DNA from: CAMYOC01 sp963704875
Lineage (GTDB): Bacteria; Pseudomonadota; Gammaproteobacteria; Steroidobacterales; XN24
Direction of reading: 5' to 3'
DNA length: 64,000 nucleotides
Assembly: GCA_963704875.1 (NCBI GenBank)
Contig: CAVPIA010000005.1
Span: 496,001 to 560,000, forward strand
In this document: positions 35,302 to 43,429 of the stretch, in pieces
Layout: each line of letters starts with the position of its first letter
Numbering within the stretch: position 1 is the first letter of the stretch
Notes under the pieces: generated by a model
Database searches by the model: none
What the model saw: the letters and a program-made list of their open reading frames with translations, nothing else
What the model was told of the DNA's origin: nothing
Program-made: the position numbers and the translations under genes

Positions 35302-35895
35302 ATGAAATTGTTCTGGTGCCCGCAAACCCGCGCGTCTCGAGCATTGTGGTGTCTGGAAGAGGTCGGTCAGCCTTTTGAACGCGTGTTGATCGACGTGCGT
35401 GATCCCGAGTCCAAAGCAGATCCGGCGTTTCTGGCGGCAAGCCCGATGGGCAAGGTGCCTGCGCTGGAGGATGGTTTGGTCGGTGTCGCGGACTCAGCCG
35501 CGATATGCGTTTATCTGGCAGATCGATACGCGGCCGGTCGCCTGGCGCCATTGGTCGACGAGCCGGATCGAGGACGATTTCTCTATTGGATGTTCTTTGC
35601 CCCCGGGGTCATCGAACCAGCGATGGCGGAAAAAATGGGTGGCTGGGAGACCGCGACCGGCAGTCATGGCTGGGGTGACTTCGACCGGATGATGCAGACG
35701 CTGGAGAAGGGCCTGGAATCGGGTCCCTGGCTGTTGGGCGAACGATTTACCGTGGCCGACGTGATGGTGGGATCGAGCGCATTCTTTATGCAGATGTTCG
35801 GAATTTTGCCCGACTCGCCGCCAGTTAATGCGTATGTCGAACGCTGTCTTGCCAGACCTGCCTATGCGCGGGCCCTGGCTTGCGAAGAAGGCTGA
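35302..35895 (+). CDS. Glutathione S-transferase family protein
   Basis: A 197-residue soluble GST. The N-terminal thioredoxin-like domain reads MKLFWCPQTRASRALWCLEEVG and ASPMGKVPALEDG, with Asp-Ser for the glutathione gamma-glutamyl group in GVADSAAICVYL. The helical C-terminal domain has WLLGERFTVADVMVGSSAFF. AGGAG lies 6 bp before the ATG at 35302. Its substrate is unknown. It is divergent from the VOC gene. Confidence 0.88.
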   Translation: MKLFWCPQTRASRALWCLEEVGQPFERVLIDVRDPESKADPAFLAASPMGKVPALEDGLVGVADSAAICVYLADRYAAGRLAPLVDEPDRGRFLYWMFFAPGVIEPAMAEKMGGWETATGSHGWGDFDRMMQTLEKGLESGPWLLGERFTVADVMVGSSAFFMQMFGILPDSPPVNAYVERCLARPAYARALACEEG

Positions 35896-35934
35896 GTGTG
35901 GCGGCTATGATTGCGGGACAGCTTGCGAGCGGTC

Positions 35935-36381
35935 TCAGCCCTGGTCGTCCTCGTCGCTGTCTTTCTGCGCTTTGGTCTCGGCGATCCTGGCTTTGAATAC
36001 CCCGGTGGCGTCGATCGTCGACATCCCCATCTCGGTGGCGTAGCGAGCTGCCTGAATCAGATTATTCTCGAACAATACCTGGGTGTTATCCCCAACGATG
36101 GCGCTGCCACCGCTATCTGCAACACAGATTCGGCCGTTTTCGCGCTGTTCCAACAGTCCCTCTTGCAGCAGCTTGCCAAACGCCTTGCGCACTTCAGCGG
36201 CGTCTACCCGCAGTTCCTCCGCCACCCGCGCGGTTGGCGGCACGATCGCGCCCGGCGGCAGGCGCCCATCGCTAATCTCGTCGCTAAGGACACGGAACAA
36301 TCGTTCATGGATTTCGCCCTGAGATTCCTCTCGCAGGCGAATCCGCCAGCGCCCGGTTCTTGATGCCCAAAAGTCGGCCAT
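35935..36381 (-). CDS. Short GntR-type winged-helix protein
   Basis: A 148-residue protein with a GntR helix-turn-helix: HERLFRVLSDEISDGRLPPG, PTARVAEELRVDAAEVRKAFG and LLQEGLLEQREN. The C-terminal part is about 60 residues, too short for an FCD or UTRA effector domain, and ends with acidic residues. AAGGAGG lies a few bases before the ATG at 36381; the longer frame to 36588 is not needed. It may be a YtrA-like or effector-free regulator. The stop is 40 bp from the end of the convergent GST gene. Confidence 0.8.
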   Translation of the reverse strand: MADFWASRTGRWRIRLREESQGEIHERLFRVLSDEISDGRLPPGAIVPPTARVAEELRVDAAEVRKAFGKLLQEGLLEQRENGRICVADSGGSAIVGDNTQVLFENNLIQAARYATEMGMSTIDATGVFKARIAETKAQKDSDEDDQG

Positions 36382-36825
36382 TCCTGCCTCCTTGCTCCAA
36401 CGTCGAATCCGACCTGTCACTGCTGGCCAGTATGATACGCCGACTGCCGCAGTCCTTGTCATCCGCCTGGTTTCTGCGGCCGGCGCCGGTAACTTGCGCA
36501 AGCCGCGGATCCCGCGCAAGCGATCCTGGTGGATGCGCACGGACCAGGAAGTTCCCGGCCTGCATTGCGGCCCGGGTCTGGTCGCCAAATTCGATCAGAC
36601 CCGGCTCAATGTGGCTCGTGTGACGGGCACATTCTGTCCGGTTTGGAGCATCACAGCGACTTCCCGCAGAGATGAGGATCGGATGATCAAAATCGGCGCG
36701 AACCCTCAGGCCGCGAAATCTGACAGACCCGATACAGATCTCTGACTGTCACGTGATTTTTTAATGGCCAAGGCGAGGATTTTGCGCTATACCCTGTTCG
36801 CGCGAAACCCCAATCGGAGACAACT
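36382..36825. other. Intergenic region upstream of the H1-like gene
   Basis: About 440 bp. Plus-strand open frames here (for example 36392-36745) have Arg/Pro-rich random composition. The right part, AT-richer around 36740-36790, probably holds the promoter of the H1-like gene. No RNA gene is recognised. Confidence 0.45.
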
Positions 36826-37344
36826 ATGGCTACCAAGAAACCTGCCGCAAAGAAGGCGAGTCCCAGAAAGAAGTCGAATACCAGGAAAGCGACTTCCAGC
36901 AAAGCCACTTCCAGGAAGAAAGCTACGGTGAAGCAAAAGCTGGTGGCGATGGAGAAGGCGCTTGAGAAGGGCGCCAGAGATCTCGGGCGTCGAGTCAAGA
37001 AAGAGATGCCTGCAGTCAAAGCGCGGGCCTCGAAGGCTCGCAAGGCGATTGCCAAAAAAGCGCATGAGGTGGAGGCGGAGATCAAGAAAGATGTCGCCAA
37101 TGTGAGGAAGAAGATCGCGAGCAAGAAGAAGGCCGCAGCAAAGAAGGCCGCTGCGAAGAAGGCAACGGTCAGAAAACCAGCGGCCAGGAAGTCTTCGGCG
37201 AAGAAGAAACCTGCAACCCGCAAAGCAGCAGCCCGAAAACCGGCGCCGAAGAAGAAACCCGCAACCCGAAAGACGGCAGCCAGGAAACCGGTGGCGAAGA
37301 AGAAGGCCGCGCCACGCAAAAAGGCGGCAAGCAAGAAGAAATAG
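36826..37344 (+). CDS. Histone H1-like Lys/Ala-rich DNA-binding protein
   Basis: A 172-residue extremely basic protein. The N-terminus (ATKKPAAKKASPRKKSNTRK) and the C-terminal 70 residues are Lys/Ala/Pro repeats of AAKK and KPATRK type, as in eukaryotic H1 tails and Pseudomonas AlgP. The middle (KLVAMEKALEKGARDLGRR, AHEVEAEIKKDVANV) is a charged helix that could form a coiled coil. It probably binds and compacts DNA or RNA without sequence specificity. The repeat region is prone to copy-number change. A long opposite-strand frame across the gene is an artefact of this composition. Confidence 0.85.
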   Translation: MATKKPAAKKASPRKKSNTRKATSSKATSRKKATVKQKLVAMEKALEKGARDLGRRVKKEMPAVKARASKARKAIAKKAHEVEAEIKKDVANVRKKIASKKKAAAKKAAAKKATVRKPAARKSSAKKKPATRKAAARKPAPKKKPATRKTAARKPVAKKKAAPRKKAASKKK

Positions 37345-37459
37345 GCGGCCTTTGCCGGCTCTGGCCGGTCAGGACCGGGTATTGAGACCCGGAGCAGATT
37401 TTGCGGCCTGACATGGTCCAATACTGATTTCAGGATCCGCGATCCGGCAGCAGATTCAG

Positions 37460-37490
37460 AAACGACGCCCGCGCAACGCGGGCGTCGTTT
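37460..37490. terminator. Bidirectional hairpin terminator
   Basis: A perfect 14-bp inverted repeat, AAACGACGCCCGCG and CGCGGGCGTCGTTT, with a CAA loop, lies between the convergent H1-like and DUF1244 genes. It is flanked by T-rich sequence on the plus side (TTTCCTTTAT), and the leading A run gives a T-tract on the minus side. Confidence 0.85.
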
Positions 37491-37507
37491 CCTTTATCGA
37501 GATCGCC

Positions 37508-37828
37508 TTAAACGCTGGCTTTCTTCTCCGAGTCCTTGAAGGCCTCGAGTTTGTCAGCAGTGGCCGGCTTCTGATGCCTGGTCTTGTACTCGGCATACGG
37601 CATGCCGTACACCCACTCGCGGGCCTGATCATAGTCGAGCTCGATGCCCCGGTCTTCCGCCGCCGCCCGATACCATTTGGCTATGCAATTCCGACAAAAA
37701 TAGGCCAGGTTCATCAGATCAATATTCTGTACATCCGGATATTTCTGCAGATGCGCGACAAGTTTCCGAAATGCCTGGGCTTCAATGGCCTGGGTGGTGT
37801 CAGCATCGATATTTGGAGGGCTACTCAT
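37508..37828 (-). CDS. DUF1244 family protein
   Basis: A 106-residue protein with the family core FRKLVAHLQKYPDVQNIDLM, NLAYFCRNCIAKWYR and REWVYGMPYAEYK. The C-x-x-C pair and the adjacent Trp-Tyr are conserved. The SMc04008-type fold has been solved by structural genomics, but function is unknown. Most members are shorter; a Lys-rich tail extends this one. It lies 27 bp after the TPR-oxygenase gene on the same strand. Confidence 0.9.
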   Translation of the reverse strand: MSSPPNIDADTTQAIEAQAFRKLVAHLQKYPDVQNIDLMNLAYFCRNCIAKWYRAAAEDRGIELDYDQAREWVYGMPYAEYKTRHQKPATADKLEAFKDSEKKASV

Positions 37829-37855
37829 GTGAATCTTCCTGTGTCAGGTTTGAAG

Positions 37856-39097
37856 TCAGGTGTCGGTGGGGACGACATTGAATGAAATACAAAGCCGATC
37901 CCTTTCGTCCTCAAACGGCAGCGTGCGGTGCCATAGATAGGACGGAAACGCGATCAGCTTGCCTTCTTCCGGCTGGATGCGGCGAGTCTCGGACAGCGAG
38001 TCAAGATAGATGTCGTCAGGGCCGCGGCCAAACTCGATCCAGCCCTGTTGCGAGGCGTCGGGGTCAGCGATGATCGGCGGCAACCGGACATAGTAGACAC
38101 CGCTGATCCAGGCTTCCTTGTGGTAGTGCGGGATCTGGAATCCGCCGCGCCACATGCGCACGCCCCAGCCGCTCAGATAGCAGCGCTTGGGTTGGCTCGC
38201 CGGGAACGGATGCCCCGGTGGCAGATGCAATGCTTCCATCATTCGCCCTACGGAGCCCTCGATGAACCCGCTCAGGGCCTGAATCGCAGGTTCCTCCGAG
38301 CCGAATATCTCTCCGGTATCCATTCCGTTTTCGGTCGTGCGCTCGGTGCCCAGCGTTGGATGGCCGAGGATGTGTGCCGCCAGCCTGGCATTGAGTTTGG
38401 CGGCATCGCTAAAACCTGCGTCGCCCTTGAAGAAATCGAAATGCAGCATGCGTTCCGGATCTGCCAGAGCTGCCACGCCTGCAGTATTCCCGAGTTGTGA
38501 CAGCGCAGCGGTCTTGTGCGCCAGCGAGTGCACATCACCGGGCTTGCGGGCGAGTACCTTCTCCAGGTGGATCAGCGCCTGTTCTGCTTGTCCCCGGCAC
38601 AGCAGCACGCGCGCCAGCGCACTGTGCGCGCGATCACTTCCAGGATCGAGGTCCACGGCGCGTTGCAGTGCCACCATCGCTTCTTCCAGCCGCGCAGGAT
38701 CTCTGCTCATCATCATGCCGAGATTAAAAAACGCCGACGTCTGTCGAGGGTGCGCCGAGGTCACCTGCTGCAGACAGCGGATCGCCTCATCCTGTTTCCC
38801 GCTCTCCCCCAGGACACACCCCAATGCCTCCATTGCGCGGCCATCGTCAGACCCGGATTCGATCGCCTGGCTGAGCAGGTCGATTGCGGCCTCCAGGTTT
38901 CCGGTCTGATACTTGAGCAGACCAAGCAGCCGAAGCGTTTCAGGATGCCCGGGCGATTCAGCCAATACTTTCCGATAGGCAAGCTCGGCGTCTTCCAGCC
39001 GGCCATGCTGATGAAGCTGTGTGGCTGCGCTCAATTGCCGGGTCAATGGGACAGCTGTGTCGGCAGGATCAGTTTGCATGCAGGTCGGTCCGGACAT
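37856..39097 (-). CDS. TPR protein with C-terminal 2OG-Fe(II) oxygenase-like domain
   Basis: A 413-residue protein. Residues 20-200 contain about five TPR repeats (HGRLEDAELAYRKVLAESPG, DDGRAMEALGCVLGESGKQD). The C-terminal 150 residues match the 2OG-FeII_Oxy_5 type: PHYHKEAWISGVYYVRLPP with candidate iron His residues, GWIEFGRGP, and FPSYLWHRTLPFEDERD with the distal His and the 2-oxoglutarate-binding Arg. It may hydroxylate a protein or peptide bound by the TPRs. ATG 39079 is an alternative start. Substrate unknown. Confidence 0.82.
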   Translation of the reverse strand: MSGPTCMQTDPADTAVPLTRQLSAATQLHQHGRLEDAELAYRKVLAESPGHPETLRLLGLLKYQTGNLEAAIDLLSQAIESGSDDGRAMEALGCVLGESGKQDEAIRCLQQVTSAHPRQTSAFFNLGMMMSRDPARLEEAMVALQRAVDLDPGSDRAHSALARVLLCRGQAEQALIHLEKVLARKPGDVHSLAHKTAALSQLGNTAGVAALADPERMLHFDFFKGDAGFSDAAKLNARLAAHILGHPTLGTERTTENGMDTGEIFGSEEPAIQALSGFIEGSVGRMMEALHLPPGHPFPASQPKRCYLSGWGVRMWRGGFQIPHYHKEAWISGVYYVRLPPIIADPDASQQGWIEFGRGPDDIYLDSLSETRRIQPEEGKLIAFPSYLWHRTLPFEDERDRLCISFNVVPTDT

Positions 39098-39208
39098 TCC
39101 GTGGGCGGTATACGCGTGTTGGAACCTTACTCAGATCGCGGGATGTCTGGCAAGCGCCCGGCTTCCCTGGAACGGATTGCCGGCCGGCAGTGACGGATAC
39201 CAGAACAG

Positions 39209-39232
39209 GAAGGGCGGCCGCAGCCGCCCTTC
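39209..39232. terminator. Hairpin terminator downstream of the frameshifted lipoprotein gene
   Basis: Perfect 10-bp stem GAAGGGCGGC/GCCGCCCTTC with a 4-base loop, between the lipoprotein gene (ending 39255, minus strand) and the oxygenase gene. T-tracts are weak on both sides, so strength is uncertain. Confidence 0.6.
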
Positions 39233-39254
39233 ATTTAAACTTCTGGAATGCTGG

Positions 39255-40985
39255 TTAGGGCGTGCTGGACGCCGTGACTATAACTGTGTCCTGATCGGCA
39301 TAGGCGCCGTCGTTGACCACAAGCAGGGCCTCATACTGGCCGTCCAGATCAGCAACAAAGCTCGGCATCGCGGTATCTGCATCTGTTAGCAAAGCGCTGC
39401 TGCCCGCGGGTTTGCTGACCAGCGTCCAGGCATAGGTGAGTTCATCGCCATTTGGATCGGAGCTGGCCGTGCCATCCAGCGTGACGGTCTCGCCCGTCAC
39501 CACGTCCTGGTCAGGACCGGCATCTGCGACTGGCACATCATCCAGCACGGCATCCGCGATAATCGTCTCAGCGACGAAGCAGGCTTCAGTCTCATCGCCA
39601 TATACGTCAACACGCTGGCCGGGGATCAGGTCGCCAAGTTCCGCGGGTTCGGTGAGGAACTCATCGTCGCTGGATTCCACCACATAGATGTCTGCCTCGC
39701 GGGCGTCGACGCACCGGTCACCACCCTCTGTTGTCACCAGCAGACTGCCATCGGCGACGTTGACATCCGCAACAATTCCTCGCAGCAGGTCCTCGCTCTC
39801 GGTATCCAGATCAACGATCAGAAGTGCGGCGCGGAGCAGGTCCGGGTCCTCATTGGACAGGCTCAGCACACCGTCGACTGTCATGTCCACGCCGTCCTGG
39901 ATGACCGAGCGGTCCAGGCTCTCACCCGTGCGGGTTACGATTCGGCTGCTGGCATAAAGCTGTGTGTCAACCGCAGAGCCGGCGGCAAAGCCCTGGCCGG
40001 AATCTATACCGAAATCAAACTGGTCATCCGCATTTACCGCTGACAGCGACATGCCCTTTAATGATCGAGAGGAGCCCAGCGGCCCAAGCTCGACGACAAT
40101 GGCTTGCAGCGCAAAACGCCGGTCATACTCGTATTCACGGTCGCGCGTAGCATGCCGACGACCGTGGCAGCGTCGCCGTTGCTCAGATCGGCAAACGTGA
40201 TCGGGAGTCCCTGATCGTTGAAGAACCCGGTACCATCGTCGGCGAATACACGCAGGCAACCGCCCTGATGTTCATCGTCTCTATCGCCATGATCGGGGTC
40301 CGCCACATAGGCCGTGCGGCACAGCCGAAAACTCTGATCCGGCTCGTCGATATCGTCGATTACGCCGAACACGCGCGTCAATCTGTCGTCCGCATCGAAC
40401 GAATGGACGTTGACCATGATCACCGGTCGGACCTTGACCCGTCCATTGCCGGTCTCAATGACCTTGAACGACTTGTTCATCTGCCAGTCGATTTCGATGA
40501 TCAGGGCTGAATCGGGTTGCACCACAAAACTGCCCTGATTGTTCAGGTCCAGCTTGCCCTTGCCGGGCAATTCAGCATTCACTTCCTCTTTGATCGAGCC
40601 GTCCTCGTTGAGGATGATCAGTTTCAGGCCGTTGACCACCTGCAGCCGGATCTTCGAGAAAGGGGTATTGGCCGGCACGTCATCGGATACCGCGAAGAAC
40701 TCGTAGTAGTCCTCGAGGCTCAGCAGATCAACGGTCTCCAGACCCTCCCAGACGGTGACCTGGCCGCCGTCTCCAATGAGTTTGATCGAGGTGATCGTCG
40801 CAAGTGCCTGATCATAGTCAGTGCCGGCTGCGTCGGTCAGCAAAATGGCGACCGTGCCGGTCGCGTCAGCTGTCGGTGGCGGGTTGTTTACCGCTGGTGC
40901 CGGATCGCCACCCGCCGCCGCCCCCGCACGCGCTCAGGACCGTCAGCAACAGGATCGAGAACAGACTACTTAGTTTATTAGTCAT
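39255..40985 (-). pseudogene. Frameshifted lipoprotein: DUF4382-like domain, repeat region and PKD-like domain
   Basis: One gene read in three pieces. It starts at ATG 40985 with MTNKLSSLFSILLLTVLSAC, a lipobox, then a Gly run where the frame breaks (about 40908-40925). The next frame starts after GGDPAPAVNN and carries a DUF4382-like domain (ATGTVAILLTDAAGTDYDQ) to about 40150. A second break returns to the original frame through EYDRRFALQAIVVELGPLG, extracellular-type Asp-rich repeats, and a PKD-like domain (VADAGPDQDVVTGETVTLDG) ending at 39255. Removing one base at the first site and adding one at the second restores a protein of about 576 residues. The cause, error or decay, is not resolved here. 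Confidence 0.75.
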
Positions 40986-41298
40986 GGCAATCGCCCCCCC
41001 GGGCGAGATACAGCCGCAATGACATGCAGACCGCGGTCTAAAGTTGGGCGTCCCGCGGAGCCAACCCCGAAGCAAGGAACGCGTAGCTAACTCTATATTA
41101 TGCTGCTGCTGCCGGTCAGAGGCGCCTGATTAGACATAATGCTGCGCCGCTCTATGCGCTGACGGGGCAGCCGGAATATCGACCGCGTCGTGGGGTCAGG
41201 TTTCTGCGCAAATTAGCTGCGCGAATCCGGCGTCTGCTGGCGATGCTGGCCGGAAATGCTATTTTAACCAGCCAGGTTTGGACCAAAGCACCCTCCCC
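40986..41298. other. Divergent intergenic region
   Basis: About 310 bp between the minus-strand lipoprotein start and the plus-strand peptidase start. It contains AT-rich tracts near 41088-41102 and 41260-41272 that could hold divergent promoters. No open frame of interest and no clear operator dyad. Confidence 0.45.
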
Positions 41299-42612
41299 AT
41301 GGATCTCTCCCGATTGTTTTTGTTGCCAGCGCTTGCCTTTGTCGTGCTTCTTGTGCCGGCCCCTGTTCTGGCTCAGGCAGAGCCGGAGGCGGTCGAGTTT
41401 TACCAGCTCGACTACCGGGTGCGTTTACGGCCGCGTCAGGGCCTGGCCGTCGTTGTCATCGAGGTGCGTCAGCCGCGTGATTTGCTGCGCGAAGTCCGAT
41501 TCCGTCGCCTGCCGGGCTGGCATGACGAGTTTTCCGGAGACGGTGATCTCGAGCTGAGCGACGAAGCCATCATCTGGCGCCCACCGCCGCAGGGTGGTCG
41601 GTTACGACTGGAGGCGACCATCGATCATCGACGAGGGGCGGGTGGTTTCGATTCGCTGCTTACCGATGATTGGGGTGTGTTTCGTGGCGATGACCTGGTC
41701 CCGCCAGCCGCCGTCAGATCGGTCAAAGGCGCGCGCGCTCAGGCACGTTTGCAGATCGACGCGCCGGAAGGCTGGTCGTCTGTCACCGCGTTTCCAAAGG
41801 ACGACGGCAACTGGTATTTGATCGACGATCCGGAAAGGAATTTCGATCGTCCGGTGGGGTGGATGGCGGCCGGCAAAATTGGCGTGCGTCGAGACACGGT
41901 GGCCGGCGTCAATGTGGCGGTGGCGGGTCCGGCCGGCCAGGATGTGCGGCGCCTGGACATTCTGGCCTTTTTGAACTGGAACCTTCCGGTGCTGGAACAG
42001 GTGTTTCCGGACTTTCCGAAGCGTGTGCTGATTGTCTCAGCGGGCGACCCGATGTGGCGCGGCGGCTTGTCCGGCCCTGACTCCCTGTTTATCCACGCAG
42101 ACCGGCCGCTGATCAGCGAAAACGGCACCAGCACGCTGATGCATGAACTGGTTCACCTGGCTCAGGGCTATAGTGCCGATCCCGGCGGTGACTGGATTGT
42201 CGAGGGCATCGCCGAGTACTACAGCATCGAGATCATGCGTCGTTCGGGCACCTTGTCGCCGGAGCGCGCGCGCCGGGCCCTGGCCGGCGCCGAACGGTGG
42301 GGCAGGAAAGCCGATAGTCTGAAGGCGAACAAATCCAGTGGTGCGGTAACAGCCCGGGCCGTGACGTTGCTGGCACAGCTTGATGCTGAGTTGATTCAGC
42401 GAAGCGGCGGCGAATCGAGTCTGGACGACGTCGTTCGCGCGTTATCGGAACGCGGCGAACGCGTCAATTTGCGCCGCCTGCAGCGACAAGCCGAGAAGTT
42501 AGTGGGCGGACCGCTGGATTGCCTGAATGATATGCAGAAGACGCAAGGGTCGCCGTCGGCTGCAACTGCGCAGCCGGGGAAGCGCCCGGCCAGGGTCAGT
42601 CGCGGAAGTTAG
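41299..42612 (+). CDS. Exported gluzincin-like zinc metallopeptidase
   Basis: A 437-residue protein with a signal peptide (LFLLPALAFVVLLVPAPVLA). An N-terminal beta-rich region is followed by the zinc site: TLMHELVHLAQG has the HExxH motif, and 20-odd residues later WIVEGIAEYYSIEI supplies the third ligand Glu. This is the M1/M61-like gluzincin arrangement. A helical C-terminal part follows. Substrate unknown; likely a periplasmic or surface peptidase. The ATG at 41299 is chosen over a TTG at 41278. The last 17 bp overlap the end of convergent yajQ. Confidence 0.78.
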   Translation: MDLSRLFLLPALAFVVLLVPAPVLAQAEPEAVEFYQLDYRVRLRPRQGLAVVVIEVRQPRDLLREVRFRRLPGWHDEFSGDGDLELSDEAIIWRPPPQGGRLRLEATIDHRRGAGGFDSLLTDDWGVFRGDDLVPPAAVRSVKGARAQARLQIDAPEGWSSVTAFPKDDGNWYLIDDPERNFDRPVGWMAAGKIGVRRDTVAGVNVAVAGPAGQDVRRLDILAFLNWNLPVLEQVFPDFPKRVLIVSAGDPMWRGGLSGPDSLFIHADRPLISENGTSTLMHELVHLAQGYSADPGGDWIVEGIAEYYSIEIMRRSGTLSPERARRALAGAERWGRKADSLKANKSSGAVTARAVTLLAQLDAELIQRSGGESSLDDVVRALSERGERVNLRRLQRQAEKLVGGPLDCLNDMQKTQGSPSAATAQPGKRPARVSRGS

Positions 42613-43078
42613 TAAATTGCAAAGGCAGATCCAGATCCGACCCCTTCAGCATCTGAATCACTGCCTGCAGATCATCTCGTTTCTTGCCGGTGACACGGAC
42701 TTGCTCGCCCTGAATCTGTGACTGGACCTTGAGTTTCGCGTCTTTGATCATCTTGACGATCTTGCGCGCATTATCGGTGTCCACGCCGTGTTTCAGGATA
42801 ACTTTCTGCCGCGCCTTGTTGAGCGCAACTTCGGCCTCGTCCGGCGCCATGCAGGCGACATCGATGCTGCGCCGCGCCAGTTTCTGGGTAAAGATGTCCA
42901 GCATCTGTTTCAGCTGAAAGTCGGCCTGGGCTTCCAGCGTGACGACAAAATCGTTCAGCTCGAACTTTGCCCCGGTGCCTTTGAAATCGAAACGATTGGT
43001 GACCTCGCGATTGGCCTGGTCCACCGCATTGGCGACTTCGTGGCCGTCCAGCTCTGATACTACGTCGAAAGAAGGCAT
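42596..43078 (-). CDS. yajQ: YajQ family cyclic di-GMP/nucleotide-binding protein
   Basis: A 160-residue cytoplasmic protein with two ferredoxin-like RNA-binding-type domains. Clear family blocks are PSFDVVSELDGHEVANAVDQ, NREVTNRFDFKGTGAKFELN, HGVDTDNARKIVKMIKDAKL, and VTGKKRDDLQAVIQMLKGSD near the end. YajQ-type proteins bind c-di-GMP in Xanthomonas and act as transcription co-regulators. The ATG at 43078 matches the usual N-terminus. Confidence 0.95.
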   Translation of the reverse strand: MPSFDVVSELDGHEVANAVDQANREVTNRFDFKGTGAKFELNDFVVTLEAQADFQLKQMLDIFTQKLARRSIDVACMAPDEAEVALNKARQKVILKHGVDTDNARKIVKMIKDAKLKVQSQIQGEQVRVTGKKRDDLQAVIQMLKGSDLDLPLQFTNFRD

Positions 43079-43429
43079 GATTAGCTCGTCCAAAAGAGTT
43101 CGATGAGATGGACGAAGGCGCACTAAGGTGGCCCATCCGTCCGCAGGACCCCATTGTAAGCGCTAACGCCGGTCACGACAGGTGCCGACCCTGTCCTGTC
43201 CGGGAATGGAGTATCACCATCAGACCAGGCACCTGACCACTGCTCTTCCTGATGCCCGGTTTGCCGAGGCCGTGTTGCGGCCAGGCACCCCCCCGCTAAA
43301 GATTTCCAGCCGCCTGGCCGATAAATGGGCCGTAGAGCGGGTCGCATGTTGCGGCCCGGCGCCACGCCGCGTCCCCTGCAGCCGGGGCTCTGAAGAACAG
43401 TAATCTGAAGAACAGCAAGGACAATGACC
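43079..43429. other. Intergenic region upstream of the propeller-like lipoprotein
   Basis: About 350 bp. Contains a near-exact direct repeat TCTGAAGAACAG / TCTGAAGAACAGC at 43390-43416 just before the downstream ribosome site. No protein-like open frame and no RNA gene seen. Confidence 0.45.

Noticed and set aside
36687..37421. Long minus-strand open frame of 244 codons, Phe-rich
   Set aside because: It is the antisense of the Lys/Ala-rich H1-like gene; its Phe/Leu content is a by-product of AAG/GCC codons on the real strand.
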